Positions 25,318 to 33,577 of a stretch of 36,068 nt of DNA are shown here, one piece after another. This stretch comes from Gammaproteobacteria bacterium. GTDB lineage: Bacteria > Pseudomonadota > Gammaproteobacteria > Arenicellales > UBA868. The first letter of the stretch is position 1, and every line of letters begins with the position of its first letter. Where the stretch lies: NCBI GenBank assembly GCA_011523045.1, contig WTHR01000098.1:2653-38720 (forward strand), given 5' to 3'. The notes under the pieces are model-generated. The model made no database searches, was not told where the DNA came from, and worked only from the letters and a program-made list of their open reading frames with translations. The position numbers were made by a program, and so were the translations under genes.

Positions 25318-26070
25318 TCAGACGCCCGAATAACGCACCGCGGTGTTCAGTCTGAGGTCAGAGCGCAATTCGTCGGTTTCCTCTCGCGCAAGCGCACTGG
25401 CGAGAGGTCCTTGCGCATCGTTGAGGTCGCCAAAGACCAGCGCATGGTGTCCTGCGTCGGCGCAGGCTTCCACACAAGCAGGGGCTCGGTTTTCGTCAAC
25501 CCGGTGCACACATAACGTGCAACTCTCTACCGTTCCTTTGCCTCTGGGTGAGTGAGTTTTCTGTCCGCTAAGGTCCTCATGAATAAACGACCTTGCGTGA
25601 AAGGGGCAGGCCATCATGCAGTAACGACAGCCGATGCAGATATGCTTGTCCACGAGGACGATCCCATCTTCGCGACGGAAGGACGCACCCGTCGGACAGA
25701 CATCCACGCAGGGGGGTTCCTCACAGTGCTGACACATTAGCGGCAAAGAAACTTCCCGGCCGGTGGTCTCATCTTTAAGATCCACTTTGCGGATCCATTG
25801 GGCATCCGTCTCGGGACGCCCCATCCCTGTCAGCCCATGCTCATCATTGCACGCCGAGACACAGGCGTCGCATCCGCTCGCACAGCGGCTGGTATCGACC
25901 CACAAGCCCCAACGATGTGCATCGGTGACCGGTTCGTCATCCGAGGCGGCGACCGCAAGCTCGGCAAGCCGCACGCCCGGCGCCAGTGCCAGCAATGCGA
26001 CGCCAGCACCCGCCTGGGTGAAAAACCGCCGGCGTGTTGGCGTGGAAGATGGTGGTTCGGACTGTGACAT
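25318..26070 (-). CDS. dsrO: DsrO, periplasmic Tat-exported ferredoxin-like subunit
   Basis: This 250-residue protein starts with a twin-arginine signal (T-R-R-R-F-F at 12-17, then a hydrophobic stretch), so the iron-sulfur protein is exported folded. Four cysteine groups (C-x3-C-x2-C-x3-C, C-x2-C-x4-C-x3-C, C-x2-C-x2-C-x3-C and a last C-x2-C...C-x3-C) suit the DmsB-like layout. I place the start at ATG 26070, which has GAGG six bases upstream and lies eight bases after the dsrJ stop. The upstream TTG at 26124 would overlap dsrJ and bury the signal peptide. It links DsrP and DsrJ. Confidence 0.93.
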   Translation of the reverse strand: MSQSEPPSSTPTRRRFFTQAGAGVALLALAPGVRLAELAVAASDDEPVTDAHRWGLWVDTSRCASGCDACVSACNDEHGLTGMGRPETDAQWIRKVDLKDETTGREVSLPLMCQHCEEPPCVDVCPTGASFRREDGIVLVDKHICIGCRYCMMACPFHARSFIHEDLSGQKTHSPRGKGTVESCTLCVHRVDENRAPACVEACADAGHHALVFGDLNDAQGPLASALAREETDELRSDLRLNTAVRYSGV

Positions 26071-26078
26071 CGAAGGCC

Positions 26079-26489
26079 TCAAGGGGACTGGCTCATTTTC
26101 ACCGCGGGGACTGTGGCGTGACAAGTGAAGCAGTCAATCTTCACCGCCGCGTAGGTATGGCAGGTCTGACAAAACTCCCCTTCCGCATTGATCGGAACAA
26201 ACTGACCGCTCGCATTCTTGGTTGCATGACAGTCGATACATCCGGCGAGGCTGTGCTTGATCGTGCGAATGCCCTCGTGCACGGTCTTGTCACGATCATG
26301 CTTCATGAAATCAAAATGATCACGGCGCATGATTTCGACGGGCTCAACGCACTGCTCACCCTGGGCCGCGGGAATCTTGGGTGTCGCCACATCGCTGTAC
26401 CCAGCCACCGGAGCCCACAAAGTCACGCAGCCGAGGATCAGACTTACGATCCCAAATTGACACAGCTGATTGCCCCCAATGCGCGCCAT
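26079..26489 (-). CDS. dsrJ: DsrJ, triheme cytochrome c
   Basis: This 136-residue periplasmic cytochrome has an N-terminal membrane-type signal (about 10-30) and three C-x2-C-H haem motifs (84-88, 107-111, 120-124). C47, in E-Q-C-V-E-P, matches the cysteine that in A. vinosum DsrJ is an unusual haem ligand; this is family knowledge. The open frame extends much further upstream, but that part overlaps the ferredoxin domain of dsrL. ATG 26489, 13 bases after the dsrL stop, is the right start. Confidence 0.94.
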   Translation of the reverse strand: MARIGGNQLCQFGIVSLILGCVTLWAPVAGYSDVATPKIPAAQGEQCVEPVEIMRRDHFDFMKHDRDKTVHEGIRTIKHSLAGCIDCHATKNASGQFVPINAEGEFCQTCHTYAAVKIDCFTCHATVPAVKMSQSP

Positions 26490-26502
26490 GGCGATCTGAG
26501 AA

Positions 26503-28455
26503 TTACTCCCCCATCCCCATGTCGATGTAACCGGTCGGACAGACGTCGGCACAAATATGGCAACCGATGCACTTCGAATAGTCGGTATCCACGTACCGCC
26601 CGGTCGTTGACTGATCTTTCTTGACTCGAAAGACCGCATCCTGGGGACAAAAAATAACGCAGTTGTCGCACTCAAAACACATGCCGCAACTCATGCAGCG
26701 TTCTGCCTCGGCGCGGGCCTCTTCTTCGCCCAGGCCGTGGTGGCGTTCCTCAAAATGACCGAGCACTTCCTCCGCATCCGGGACGGTGGTGTCACGAAGA
26801 TTGCGGGGGGTCTCTTCGAAATGCCCCAGAAACAATTCGTCAGAGGGAATGATTTCGTGCCGCGACCGATCCTCATAGTTGTGAACCGCGAAGGATGCGT
26901 CTGACGTCCCCCAGGTGGCGGCATGATCATACTCGTCCGGAGCGAGGGATTGCTCGTTCAATTTTGCTAACAGATCAAAATGATGCACGTCCACTTTAGG
27001 TCGGCGCGCAGGATCTTCACCCCTCAGATAATGATCAATACTCTGAGCCGCGATAGCGGCCTGTCCAATAGCCGTCGTCAAGAGGTGTGGACGGACGATA
27101 TCTCCCGCAACAAAGTGACCGCGGCGATCAGGCACCTGAAAAAACCGGTCTGCCTCGATCAACTGCCGTTCGTTGCCCATTTCCTCAATCCCGCTAAGGT
27201 CTCCTGCCTGACCGATGGCCGATACGATCAGATCCGCCTCGACCTCAAACTCTGTGCCCGCAATCGGTGTGGGAATGCCTTTTTCGTCAATTTCACACTT
27301 TGCCAACCGCAGTCCCGTCGCGCGGCCGTCCTCACCTCGATTCAGGGCCACGGGCATCACCCCGTTCAGGATAGTCACGCCCTCAGTCAGCGCATCGTCC
27401 ACCTCTTCTTCAGTCGCTGTCATATCGGTGCGCTCAAAAAGCGCGGTCAGCGTCACGTGAGCGCCCTCTCGTGCGGCGACCATGGCAGAGTCATGTGCCG
27501 TGTAACCCCCAATGACCTCTTCAGGTCTGTCCTTTTCGTTGATCTGGTCGATCTTGCCAAGACGACGGGCCACCGAGACCACATCGATAGAGGTGTCTCC
27601 GCCGCCAATACAAACCACCTTTTCAGCGGTGACTTTCATAGACTCCTTGTTGAAGGCATCAAGGAATGCCACGCCGGACACACAGTTGGGCGTCTCTTCC
27701 CAACCCTCGACCGGCAACCCACGGCCGCGCTGACACCCCACTGCCCACAACAACGCGTCATACTCAGCTTCGAGCTGCTCTATTGAGATATCGGTGCCGA
27801 CGCGTACGCCGGTGCGGATCTCAATATCACCCATTTCTATAATGCGCCCGATCTCGCGATCCAGTCTGTCGCGTGGTGTACGATATCCGGGAATCCCATA
27901 GCGAAACATACCGCCAAGGTAATCCTGGGACTCAAACACTGTCGAGGCGTATCCCAAACGCCGCAATTGGTAAGCGCCTGCCAACCCTGCCGGACCGCCC
28001 CCAATGATGGCGATCTTCTTGCTGCCCACAGGGGGTGGTGTGTCAAAGCGGTATCCTTCGTCAAAAGCGGAGTCACCGATGTACTGCTCGACCGAATTGA
28101 TTCCGACAAAATCATCGACATTATTGCGGTTGCAGCCGCTCTCACACGGGGCGGGGCACACCCGGCCCATCATTGCCGGAAACGGATTGGCATCAGTCGC
28201 CCGGCGGAAGGCGTACTCTTGCCAGGTCATCCCCTCGGGGGGTTTTTCCATACCGCGCACAATTTGGAGCCATCCCCGGATGTCTTCGCCGGAAGGGCAG
28301 CTTCCCTGACAAGGCGGGGTACGGTGCACATAAGTCGGGCACTTATGTGAGTTATCTTCATTGAAGATCAGGTCTTTAAAATCATCCCACTGATGCTCAC
28401 CGTCGGCAAACTTGCGGAAAGTCAGTTTCTGCGTGTGTTCCTCTGAGGCTGCCAT
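26503..28455 (-). CDS. dsrL: DsrL, GltD-like iron-sulfur flavoprotein NAD(P)H oxidoreductase
   Basis: This 650-residue cytoplasmic enzyme is required in A. vinosum for sulfur-globule oxidation and interacts with DsrAB. The N-terminal cysteines (C-x7-C-x3-C near residues 38-50, then C-x3-C-x3-C near 99-107) bind clusters as in glutamate synthase small subunits. An FAD-binding G-G-G-P-A-G-L-A-G lies near 152-160 and an NAD(P)-binding G-G-G-D-T-S-I-D near 287. The C terminus is a two-cluster ferredoxin domain (C-x2-C-x2-C-x2-C-x3-C-P and C-x2-C-x2-C-x3-C-P). ATG 28455 has GAGGAA upstream. Its presence points to the oxidative pathway. Confidence 0.95.
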   Translation of the reverse strand: MAASEEHTQKLTFRKFADGEHQWDDFKDLIFNEDNSHKCPTYVHRTPPCQGSCPSGEDIRGWLQIVRGMEKPPEGMTWQEYAFRRATDANPFPAMMGRVCPAPCESGCNRNNVDDFVGINSVEQYIGDSAFDEGYRFDTPPPVGSKKIAIIGGGPAGLAGAYQLRRLGYASTVFESQDYLGGMFRYGIPGYRTPRDRLDREIGRIIEMGDIEIRTGVRVGTDISIEQLEAEYDALLWAVGCQRGRGLPVEGWEETPNCVSGVAFLDAFNKESMKVTAEKVVCIGGGDTSIDVVSVARRLGKIDQINEKDRPEEVIGGYTAHDSAMVAAREGAHVTLTALFERTDMTATEEEVDDALTEGVTILNGVMPVALNRGEDGRATGLRLAKCEIDEKGIPTPIAGTEFEVEADLIVSAIGQAGDLSGIEEMGNERQLIEADRFFQVPDRRGHFVAGDIVRPHLLTTAIGQAAIAAQSIDHYLRGEDPARRPKVDVHHFDLLAKLNEQSLAPDEYDHAATWGTSDASFAVHNYEDRSRHEIIPSDELFLGHFEETPRNLRDTTVPDAEEVLGHFEERHHGLGEEEARAEAERCMSCGMCFECDNCVIFCPQDAVFRVKKDQSTTGRYVDTDYSKCIGCHICADVCPTGYIDMGMGE

Positions 28456-28519
28456 AGCCCGATTCCTCTCGTCTGTTGCTCTCTAATGCTTCCTGACCTG
28501 CCCGCGCGATACGACCGGG

Positions 28520-30016
28520 TCAGTGCTCGTTACCAAATACCAGCGCGTCCCCCACCAACTGGTGTACGCTGATGATCATATCCATGCCCATTCCGTACTG
28601 CGGCAACACCTTGGTGAACTGGCTCTTGCAGATGGCGCAGATCGCCGCCATGTGCGTAACGCCGTGTTGCTCAATTACCTGCCGCAGCGCCTGCGCGCGA
28701 GGCAAAGCGCCCTTCACCCTAAGCTCAATCAGGTCATCCGTCAGCAATCCGCCGCCGCCGCCACAGCAAAAGGTGTGCTCATGGATCGTGTCAGGCGCCA
28801 TGTCCACGAAATGTGTACAGGCAGCACGAATCAAGTCACGGGGTATCGTGAACTGCCCGCCCGGGGTATCGCCCAAGCGTGATCCTCGGGAGACGTTGCA
28901 TGAATCATGGAAAGTGACGACCTTGTCATCGTTCGCCTCGGGGTCGAATTTCAATACCCCGCGCTGGTTAAGGTCGTGCGTGAACTCACAGATATGCTGC
29001 GGTACGGGATAAGCCGGATCAAGGAAATCAAAAGGCCCGATGAGCGTATTCCAGAAACTGTAGGCCACGCGCCATGCGTGACCGCACTCTCCTACGATAA
29101 TCCGCTTGACGCCAAGATCGAGAGCAGCCTGGCGGATGCGCTGCGCGACCTTCTGCATATTCTCGTAATTGCCGATAAAGATGCCGAAGTTGGCCGCCTC
29201 GGAAGCGTACGAGCTCAGTGTCCAACTGATGCCCGCCTGATGGAACACCTTGGCATAACCGATCAGGCCGTCAACGTGAGGCTCAGCAAAAAAATCAGCT
29301 GAGGGGGTGACCAGCAGGACGTCGGCGCCCTTCTGGTCCAACGGGAGTTTCACCGGGACGTTGATGTCTTCTTCAATCTCTTCTTCAAGGCCCTCGAGCG
29401 TATCGGCAAGCGCCGGCTCCGGCAGGCCGAGATTGTTTCCGATGGTATGAACCTTGCCGATGATCTCGTTCGAATACTTCTGGCCTACTCCGATTGAGGC
29501 GAGAATCTCCCGACCGGCCATGGTGATTTCTGCAGTATCAATACCGTACGGGCAATACACCGAGCAACGCCGGCACTCCGAGCATTGGTGGTAGTAGCTG
29601 TACCAGTCATTAATGACTTCTTCTGTCAGCTCAACCGCGCCGACCAGTTTCGGAAACCATTTGCCGGCCGTCGTAAAGTAGCGCCGGTACACTTTGCGCA
29701 TGAGATCCTGGCGCGCCACCGGCATGTTCTTGGGATCTCCCGTGCCAAGGTAATAGTGGCACTTGTCGGTACACGCGCCGCACTTGACGCAGGCATCCAT
29801 AAACACCTGCAAAGACCGGTAGCGCCCGAGCAGTTCATCCATCTTGCTAAGCGCAACGTCCTGCCAGTTCTCCACCAGTTCTCCCGGAAAGCCAAGGGGT
29901 GACTGATGCTCCGGTTTGGCAACAAAAGGCCGACTATGGGACATCGCGTCCGGCTGCACGGCGGGCGTGCTCAGCCAGTCTTCAAGAGCCGGTGTGTCGA
30001 ATTCGGGTTTAGCCAT
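28520..30016 (-). CDS. dsrK: DsrK, HdrD-like iron-sulfur subunit
   Basis: This 498-residue cytoplasmic membrane-bound protein resembles the catalytic subunit of heterodisulfide reductase. It has two 4Fe-4S motifs near the N terminus (C-V-K-C-G-A-C-T-D-K-C and C-S-E-C-R-R-C-S-V-Y-C-P) and the CCG-type cysteines of the special cluster (E-C-G-H, D-S-C-N, F-C-C-G-G-G-G-G, and C-A-I-C-K near the end). It is thought to act on the DsrC trisulfide or disulfide. ATG 30016 is 15 bases after dsrM. Confidence 0.95.
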   Translation of the reverse strand: MAKPEFDTPALEDWLSTPAVQPDAMSHSRPFVAKPEHQSPLGFPGELVENWQDVALSKMDELLGRYRSLQVFMDACVKCGACTDKCHYYLGTGDPKNMPVARQDLMRKVYRRYFTTAGKWFPKLVGAVELTEEVINDWYSYYHQCSECRRCSVYCPYGIDTAEITMAGREILASIGVGQKYSNEIIGKVHTIGNNLGLPEPALADTLEGLEEEIEEDINVPVKLPLDQKGADVLLVTPSADFFAEPHVDGLIGYAKVFHQAGISWTLSSYASEAANFGIFIGNYENMQKVAQRIRQAALDLGVKRIIVGECGHAWRVAYSFWNTLIGPFDFLDPAYPVPQHICEFTHDLNQRGVLKFDPEANDDKVVTFHDSCNVSRGSRLGDTPGGQFTIPRDLIRAACTHFVDMAPDTIHEHTFCCGGGGGLLTDDLIELRVKGALPRAQALRQVIEQHGVTHMAAICAICKSQFTKVLPQYGMGMDMIISVHQLVGDALVFGNEH

Positions 30017-30031
30017 GATGTAAAAGCGGCA

Positions 30032-30781
30032 CTAGGCTCCGTCTGTGCCGCCGCTGCGCTCAGGCAACTCTTTGGCCCACGGCGCAACGTGACGGTGCTC
30101 GCGCGGGTTATCGCGCATATTGCGCGTCGGGCTGAAAAACACCCCCGGCGCGTGCAGCAACTTGCTGAAGGGAAAAATCAGCATCAGGATAATTACCAGC
30201 GAAAGGTGGACAAGCAGTGGCGCATCCGCAGGCAGAGGCTGCCAGTCAAACGATACCAGTCCCAGCGAGAACGCCTTGAGCGAGACGATGTCGGTATGCG
30301 CACTGTGTTTCATCACGAGTCCTGAGCCTGCGATCGCCAAAAGCAACGCCAGCATCAGGTGATCCGAAGGTGCACTGATATAGCGAATGCGGTCCACCAG
30401 GACACGGCGCGCCCATAACCCAGCCAGGCCGGCGAACATCGCAAAACTGGCATAAGAGCCCACCCACTGAATCATGACCACCCAAGACCAGACCGGCTGG
30501 GTGAAATATCGAAAATGTTGCGCGAGCACGATCAGCATACCGAAATGGAAGAGCCATCCGAAAAGCCAACTCCACTTGCTGCCTTTAAACAGGCTCTCGA
30601 AAAAAACGACTTCGCGGAACATCCGGGCAACAACACCGGCATGGGTCGTGGGTGCCGGCGTGGTGGGTATGACCAGCGGAGCAGGCGTGCGTGCATAGCG
30701 CGCCACACGGGCGCCGACCCCCACAAGAAATACGGCGGTCGCGAAGTAAAACAGCCCGGCGAAGATAGTGCCTAGTAACAA
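30032..30781 (-). CDS. dsrM: DsrM, NarI-like cytochrome b membrane subunit
   Basis: This membrane protein has five or so helices and is similar to the nitrate reductase gamma subunit. It binds two haems b and connects DsrK with the quinone pool. Histidines in H-F-G, A-Q-H-F, V-M-K-H-S-A-H and L-L-H-A-P-G are candidate ligands. I choose TTG 30781 (249 residues): GCAGGA lies five bases upstream, and the protein then begins with the usual first helix (G-L-F-Y-F-A-T-A-V-F-L-V). The frame is open up to 30934, but that extension overlaps dsrC and would add a basic, non-conserved leader. Confidence 0.9.
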   Translation of the reverse strand: MLLGTIFAGLFYFATAVFLVGVGARVARYARTPAPLVIPTTPAPTTHAGVVARMFREVVFFESLFKGSKWSWLFGWLFHFGMLIVLAQHFRYFTQPVWSWVVMIQWVGSYASFAMFAGLAGLWARRVLVDRIRYISAPSDHLMLALLLAIAGSGLVMKHSAHTDIVSLKAFSLGLVSFDWQPLPADAPLLVHLSLVIILMLIFPFSKLLHAPGVFFSPTRNMRDNPREHRHVAPWAKELPERSGGTDGA

Positions 30782-30849
30782 GAGAATCCTGCCTGGAAGA
30801 ACCGCCCCAGCCAGCACTGGCCGGCGGCGATTCTTTGCTTGGTGCTCAT

Positions 30850-30874
30850 GCTCAGGCGCCGACTGAGCCGGCGC
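30850..30874 (-). other. Two mutually exclusive hairpins between dsrC and dsrM
   Basis: On the plus strand GCTCAG (50-55 of 30800) pairs with CTGAGC (63-68), and GCGCC (56-60) pairs with GGCGC (70-74). The arms interleave, so only one hairpin can form at a time. The element lies in the 118-base gap after dsrC and could limit read-through or protect the abundant dsrC message. Pairing is exact, but function is inferred. Confidence 0.45.
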
Positions 30875-30899
30875 AGATGCTCTGTCCTGAAGAAGACTG

Positions 30900-31232
30900 T
30901 CAGACGCAACCCGTGGGCTTGGGCAGACCGGCATATTTACATGCCTGCTTTGCGGGCCCGTACGGGAAGAGTTCGTACAGGTACTTGCTGTTGCCCTTGT
31001 CTTTGCCGAGTTTCTTCCCGATGGCCTTGGTCAACACCCGCACCGCCGGAGCGATCTGGTATTCGTCATAGTATTCGCGAAGAAAGTTGATGACTTCCCA
31101 GTGGTTCTCGCTGAGATCACAGTCATCTTCTTTAGCCATGTAGGCAGCGACGTCGCTGTCCCATTCACCGAGGTTGGCGAGATATCCTTCCTCATCCGTT
31201 TCATAGGTCTTGCCGTTCAATTCAAATGCCAT
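30900..31232 (-). CDS. dsrC: DsrC, sulfur-carrier protein
   Basis: This 110-residue protein is the cytoplasmic sulfur carrier that is persulfurated by DsrEFH and presents sulfur to DsrAB. It then forms a trisulfide reoxidised through DsrK. Both redox cysteines are present on the flexible C-terminal arm: C98 in Q-A-C-K-Y-A-G and the penultimate C109 in T-G-C-V, ten residues apart. This makes it a true DsrC and not TusE or RspA. ATG 31232 has a strong CAGGAGG ribosome-binding site seven bases upstream, the best in the operon, consistent with high expression. Confidence 0.97.
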   Translation of the reverse strand: MAFELNGKTYETDEEGYLANLGEWDSDVAAYMAKEDDCDLSENHWEVINFLREYYDEYQIAPAVRVLTKAIGKKLGKDKGNSKYLYELFPYGPAKQACKYAGLPKPTGCV

Positions 31233-31271
31233 TTTCGGCCTCCTGTTCCATAAAAAACAAAAACAATTAAC

Positions 31272-31574
31272 TCAAAGCCAGTTCTGGATCTTGTCGTTGG
31301 TACAAGCCAGGTCGACAAACCCGTCGTAGCCCACTACCTCGATGCCCGGTATGAGTCTGTCGCCAGACAATCCCCGGGCTTTAAGATCTGGTTCCAGTGC
31401 ATACACACGCACTGCCTCAAGCGCTTCGGCCACCAGCGACGCATGCGCACTTCCCGCAAGCGCGCCGTACACTCCATCTTCAATCAGGAGCACATCGCTG
31501 CCGCTGCGCGCCAGCGACAGACAGGTCTTGAGGCTCGAAGACTCAAACGGAGATTTGTTAACGGTGTGCAGCAT
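31272..31574 (-). CDS. dsrH: DsrH, sulfur relay subunit
   Basis: This 100-residue protein is of the DsrH/TusB family and begins M-L-H-T-V-N-K-S-P. It carries one candidate cysteine in K-T-C-L-S-L-A and another, C93, in L-A-C-T-N-D. It forms the hexameric DsrE2F2H2 complex that passes sulfur to DsrC. It follows dsrF by 26 bases and ends 39 bases before dsrC. Confidence 0.93.
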   Translation of the reverse strand: MLHTVNKSPFESSSLKTCLSLARSGSDVLLIEDGVYGALAGSAHASLVAEALEAVRVYALEPDLKARGLSGDRLIPGIEVVGYDGFVDLACTNDKIQNWL

Positions 31575-31600
31575 GATATCGGTGGTCGTGTGATGGGGCG

Positions 31601-32008
31601 TTAAAAATTCAGCAGAATATCCTGCTCTTCGATCAGATCAGAAAGCTGGGCCCGATCGACGATATGAATCGACGGCTTTTCCGCCCAGTCGTCATCTTCA
31701 TCTTCCCAGGTCAGCGGCATCAGATCGTCTTCTGTCAGTCCGCGCTCTTCGAGCGATTCACGCTCGACGTAAAGCCGATTCACTTCATAGTCGCCGAGAG
31801 CCCGGTAGGCAGGCGAGAAATTCTTCATTCCCGTATCCGCAGTATCCTGATCCTGCTTGAGCTGAAACACCCCATCGCCCACAAAGGCCATGCAAACATC
31901 CTGCTCAAACGCCGCGCCGATCAACACCACTTCCAGCCCCTCGACGGCATACACCGTTCCGCAGGGCGCATGGCGGTTGATGTACATAAATTTTTTCGCG
32001 TTGCTCAC
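31601..32008 (-). CDS. dsrF: DsrF, sulfur relay subunit
   Basis: This 135-residue protein is of the DsrF/TusC family. It is a structural subunit of the DsrEFH complex, with the early segment F-M-Y-I-N-R-H-A-P-C-G-T and a central F-V-G-D-G-V-F-Q-L pattern. The start is GTG 32008, with GAGGG eight bases upstream, ten bases after the dsrE stop. The middle-to-end region is unusually acidic (W-E-D-E-D-D-D-W), a possible sign of a saline habitat. Confidence 0.93.
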   Translation of the reverse strand: MSNAKKFMYINRHAPCGTVYAVEGLEVVLIGAAFEQDVCMAFVGDGVFQLKQDQDTADTGMKNFSPAYRALGDYEVNRLYVERESLEERGLTEDDLMPLTWEDEDDDWAEKPSIHIVDRAQLSDLIEEQDILLNF

Positions 32009-32018
32009 CAGTTGGCCC

Positions 32019-32411
32019 TCAGTCGCCGAACACCAGAAGCCGGTCGGACTCGATACCCGCCTCGATCAACTGCCCCAATCCCGAGATGCGGAATCCCGGC
32101 GCAATATTGTCGCCGTCCTTGCTGTTGCGCTTCGCTTCATCAGGATCAACGATCCCGCGCCGCTGCGCCGCTGCCACACAGACCACCAAATCAAGATCAT
32201 GTTCGCTCGCCAGTTCACTCCAGCGATTGACGATGTGCCGGTCATCCTGGGGGGGTGTGGTGAGCCGCGTGCCGTTGTTCACCCCGTCATGATAAAAGAA
32301 GACTCGAAAAATCTCGTGACCGGCCGACAGGGCTGCGCGAATAAACTGATAGGCGCTGTCCGAGGCCTGGTGGGTATACGGCCCTTCGTTCACCATGACG
32401 GAAAACTTCAT
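32019..32411 (-). CDS. dsrE: DsrE, sulfurtransferase subunit
   Basis: This 130-residue protein is the catalytic part of DsrEFH. C78, in L-D-L-V-V-C-V-A-A-A, lies at the position of the persulfide-carrying cysteine of A. vinosum DsrE and TusD. It receives sulfur and passes it to DsrC. ATG 32411 is nine bases after the dsrB stop. Its presence with DsrF and DsrH marks an oxidative Dsr system. Confidence 0.95.
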   Translation of the reverse strand: MKFSVMVNEGPYTHQASDSAYQFIRAALSAGHEIFRVFFYHDGVNNGTRLTTPPQDDRHIVNRWSELASEHDLDLVVCVAAAQRRGIVDPDEAKRNSKDGDNIAPGFRISGLGQLIEAGIESDRLLVFGD

Positions 32412-32420
32412 CTGGATTGC

Positions 32421-33494
32421 CTAAAACCGGATATGCGTTGAGGCGTTGAGGCTCTTGCGCGCGCCACGCCAGTTATCAATATGGAACTTGGTAAACGGCA
32501 GTCCCGTAATCTCGAAAAAGCGCGGCCAGCCGATACGGTCGATCCAGTCATTGATTCGCTCCCAATCACGAGCGTCATCTTTATAGGACTGCAGAATCCG
32601 CTTGACGATCGCCGTGGCTTCCGGCCAGCGCGGCGGGTTGTTTGGAACCCCTGAGGCGACCAGCTTCTGGAAACTTGGCTTGCTGCGCGCGTTGGAATGA
32701 TTGCCGCCAACCCAGATCGCGAGTTTGGTGTGCTCAGGATCGTTGATCTGCATCGGCGGGCAAGGCGGATAGCACGCGCCGCAGCAGATACATTTTTTCT
32801 CATCAACCTCAAGGGTGGGCTTGCCGTTTACCTGTGCCGGCCGGATGGCTGCCACCGGGCAGCGCGCTACCACAGACGGGCGCTCACACACATTTGCCAC
32901 GAGATCGTGGTTAATCTTGGGCGGCTTGGTGTGCTGCACATTAATCGCAATATCTCCCTGACCGCCGCAATTGATCTGGCAGCACGAGGTCGTGATGTGC
33001 ACCCGGTTCGGCATATTGCAGTTTTTGAACTCATCGATCAGTTCATCCATCATTGCCTTGACCACGCCTGACGCGTCAGTCCCCGGGATATCGCAATGCA
33101 GCCATCCCTGGGTATGCGAAATCATGGCAACCGAGTTAGCGGTTCCACCGACCACAAACCCGGCATCTTCCAAAGCATCGATGAGCGGCTCGACCTTGGC
33201 TTCTTCAGCCACCATGTATTCGATATTGCTGCGGATAGTGAACCGGACGTGCCCATCGGCAAATTCATCGCCAATGTCGCAAAGCTTGCGAAGGGTAAAC
33301 ACATCCAGGATGCGCTGGGTACCCGCTTTGACAGTCCAGACTTCATCGCCGCTGTCGGCAACATGGCGCAGGACGCCCGGTCGGGGGTGATCATGCCAGC
33401 GCCACTGGCCAAAATTCTTGACCATCAGTGGATGCATGTACTGGAATCCGTCGGGACAACCCGACTCGATTGGCTGTCGCATGTCCTTAGCCAT
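32421..33494 (-). CDS. dsrB: Dissimilatory sulfite reductase beta subunit, oxidative type
   Basis: This 357-residue protein carries the siroheme-cluster cysteines in T-T-S-C-C-Q-I-N-C-G-G and a later pattern with C203 and C212. The ferredoxin insert has C235, C237/C238, C241 and C245 (C-I-C-C-G-A-C-Y-P-P-C-P). With DsrA it forms the alpha2beta2 enzyme that in sulfur oxidisers turns DsrC-bound or free sulfane sulfur into sulfite. ATG 33494 follows dsrA by 83 bases. Confidence 0.97.
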   Translation of the reverse strand: MAKDMRQPIESGCPDGFQYMHPLMVKNFGQWRWHDHPRPGVLRHVADSGDEVWTVKAGTQRILDVFTLRKLCDIGDEFADGHVRFTIRSNIEYMVAEEAKVEPLIDALEDAGFVVGGTANSVAMISHTQGWLHCDIPGTDASGVVKAMMDELIDEFKNCNMPNRVHITTSCCQINCGGQGDIAINVQHTKPPKINHDLVANVCERPSVVARCPVAAIRPAQVNGKPTLEVDEKKCICCGACYPPCPPMQINDPEHTKLAIWVGGNHSNARSKPSFQKLVASGVPNNPPRWPEATAIVKRILQSYKDDARDWERINDWIDRIGWPRFFEITGLPFTKFHIDNWRGARKSLNASTHIRF

Positions 33495-33577
33495 CTTTTA
33501 TCTCTCTCTTATGCTCTTATGTTCTTAACTAAGCGTTCTTTACCGAACGAGATCACCGGACGAGATCTTCCGTCCAA

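Noticed and set aside
26071-26124. Longer dsrO start at TTG
   Set aside because: It would overlap dsrJ and place a polar extension before the Tat signal; ATG 26070 has a good ribosome-binding site.
26490-26675. N-terminal extension of the dsrJ frame
   Set aside because: It overlaps the ferredoxin domain of dsrL, and the true signal peptide begins at ATG 26489.
26980-27786. 268-codon open frame on the plus strand
   Set aside because: It is entirely antisense to dsrL, which has full flavin and iron-sulfur motifs; it is a high-GC shadow frame.
30782-30934. Longer dsrM start overlapping dsrC
   Set aside because: The added residues are basic and proline-rich, do not resemble DsrM, and a ribosome-binding site supports TTG 30781.
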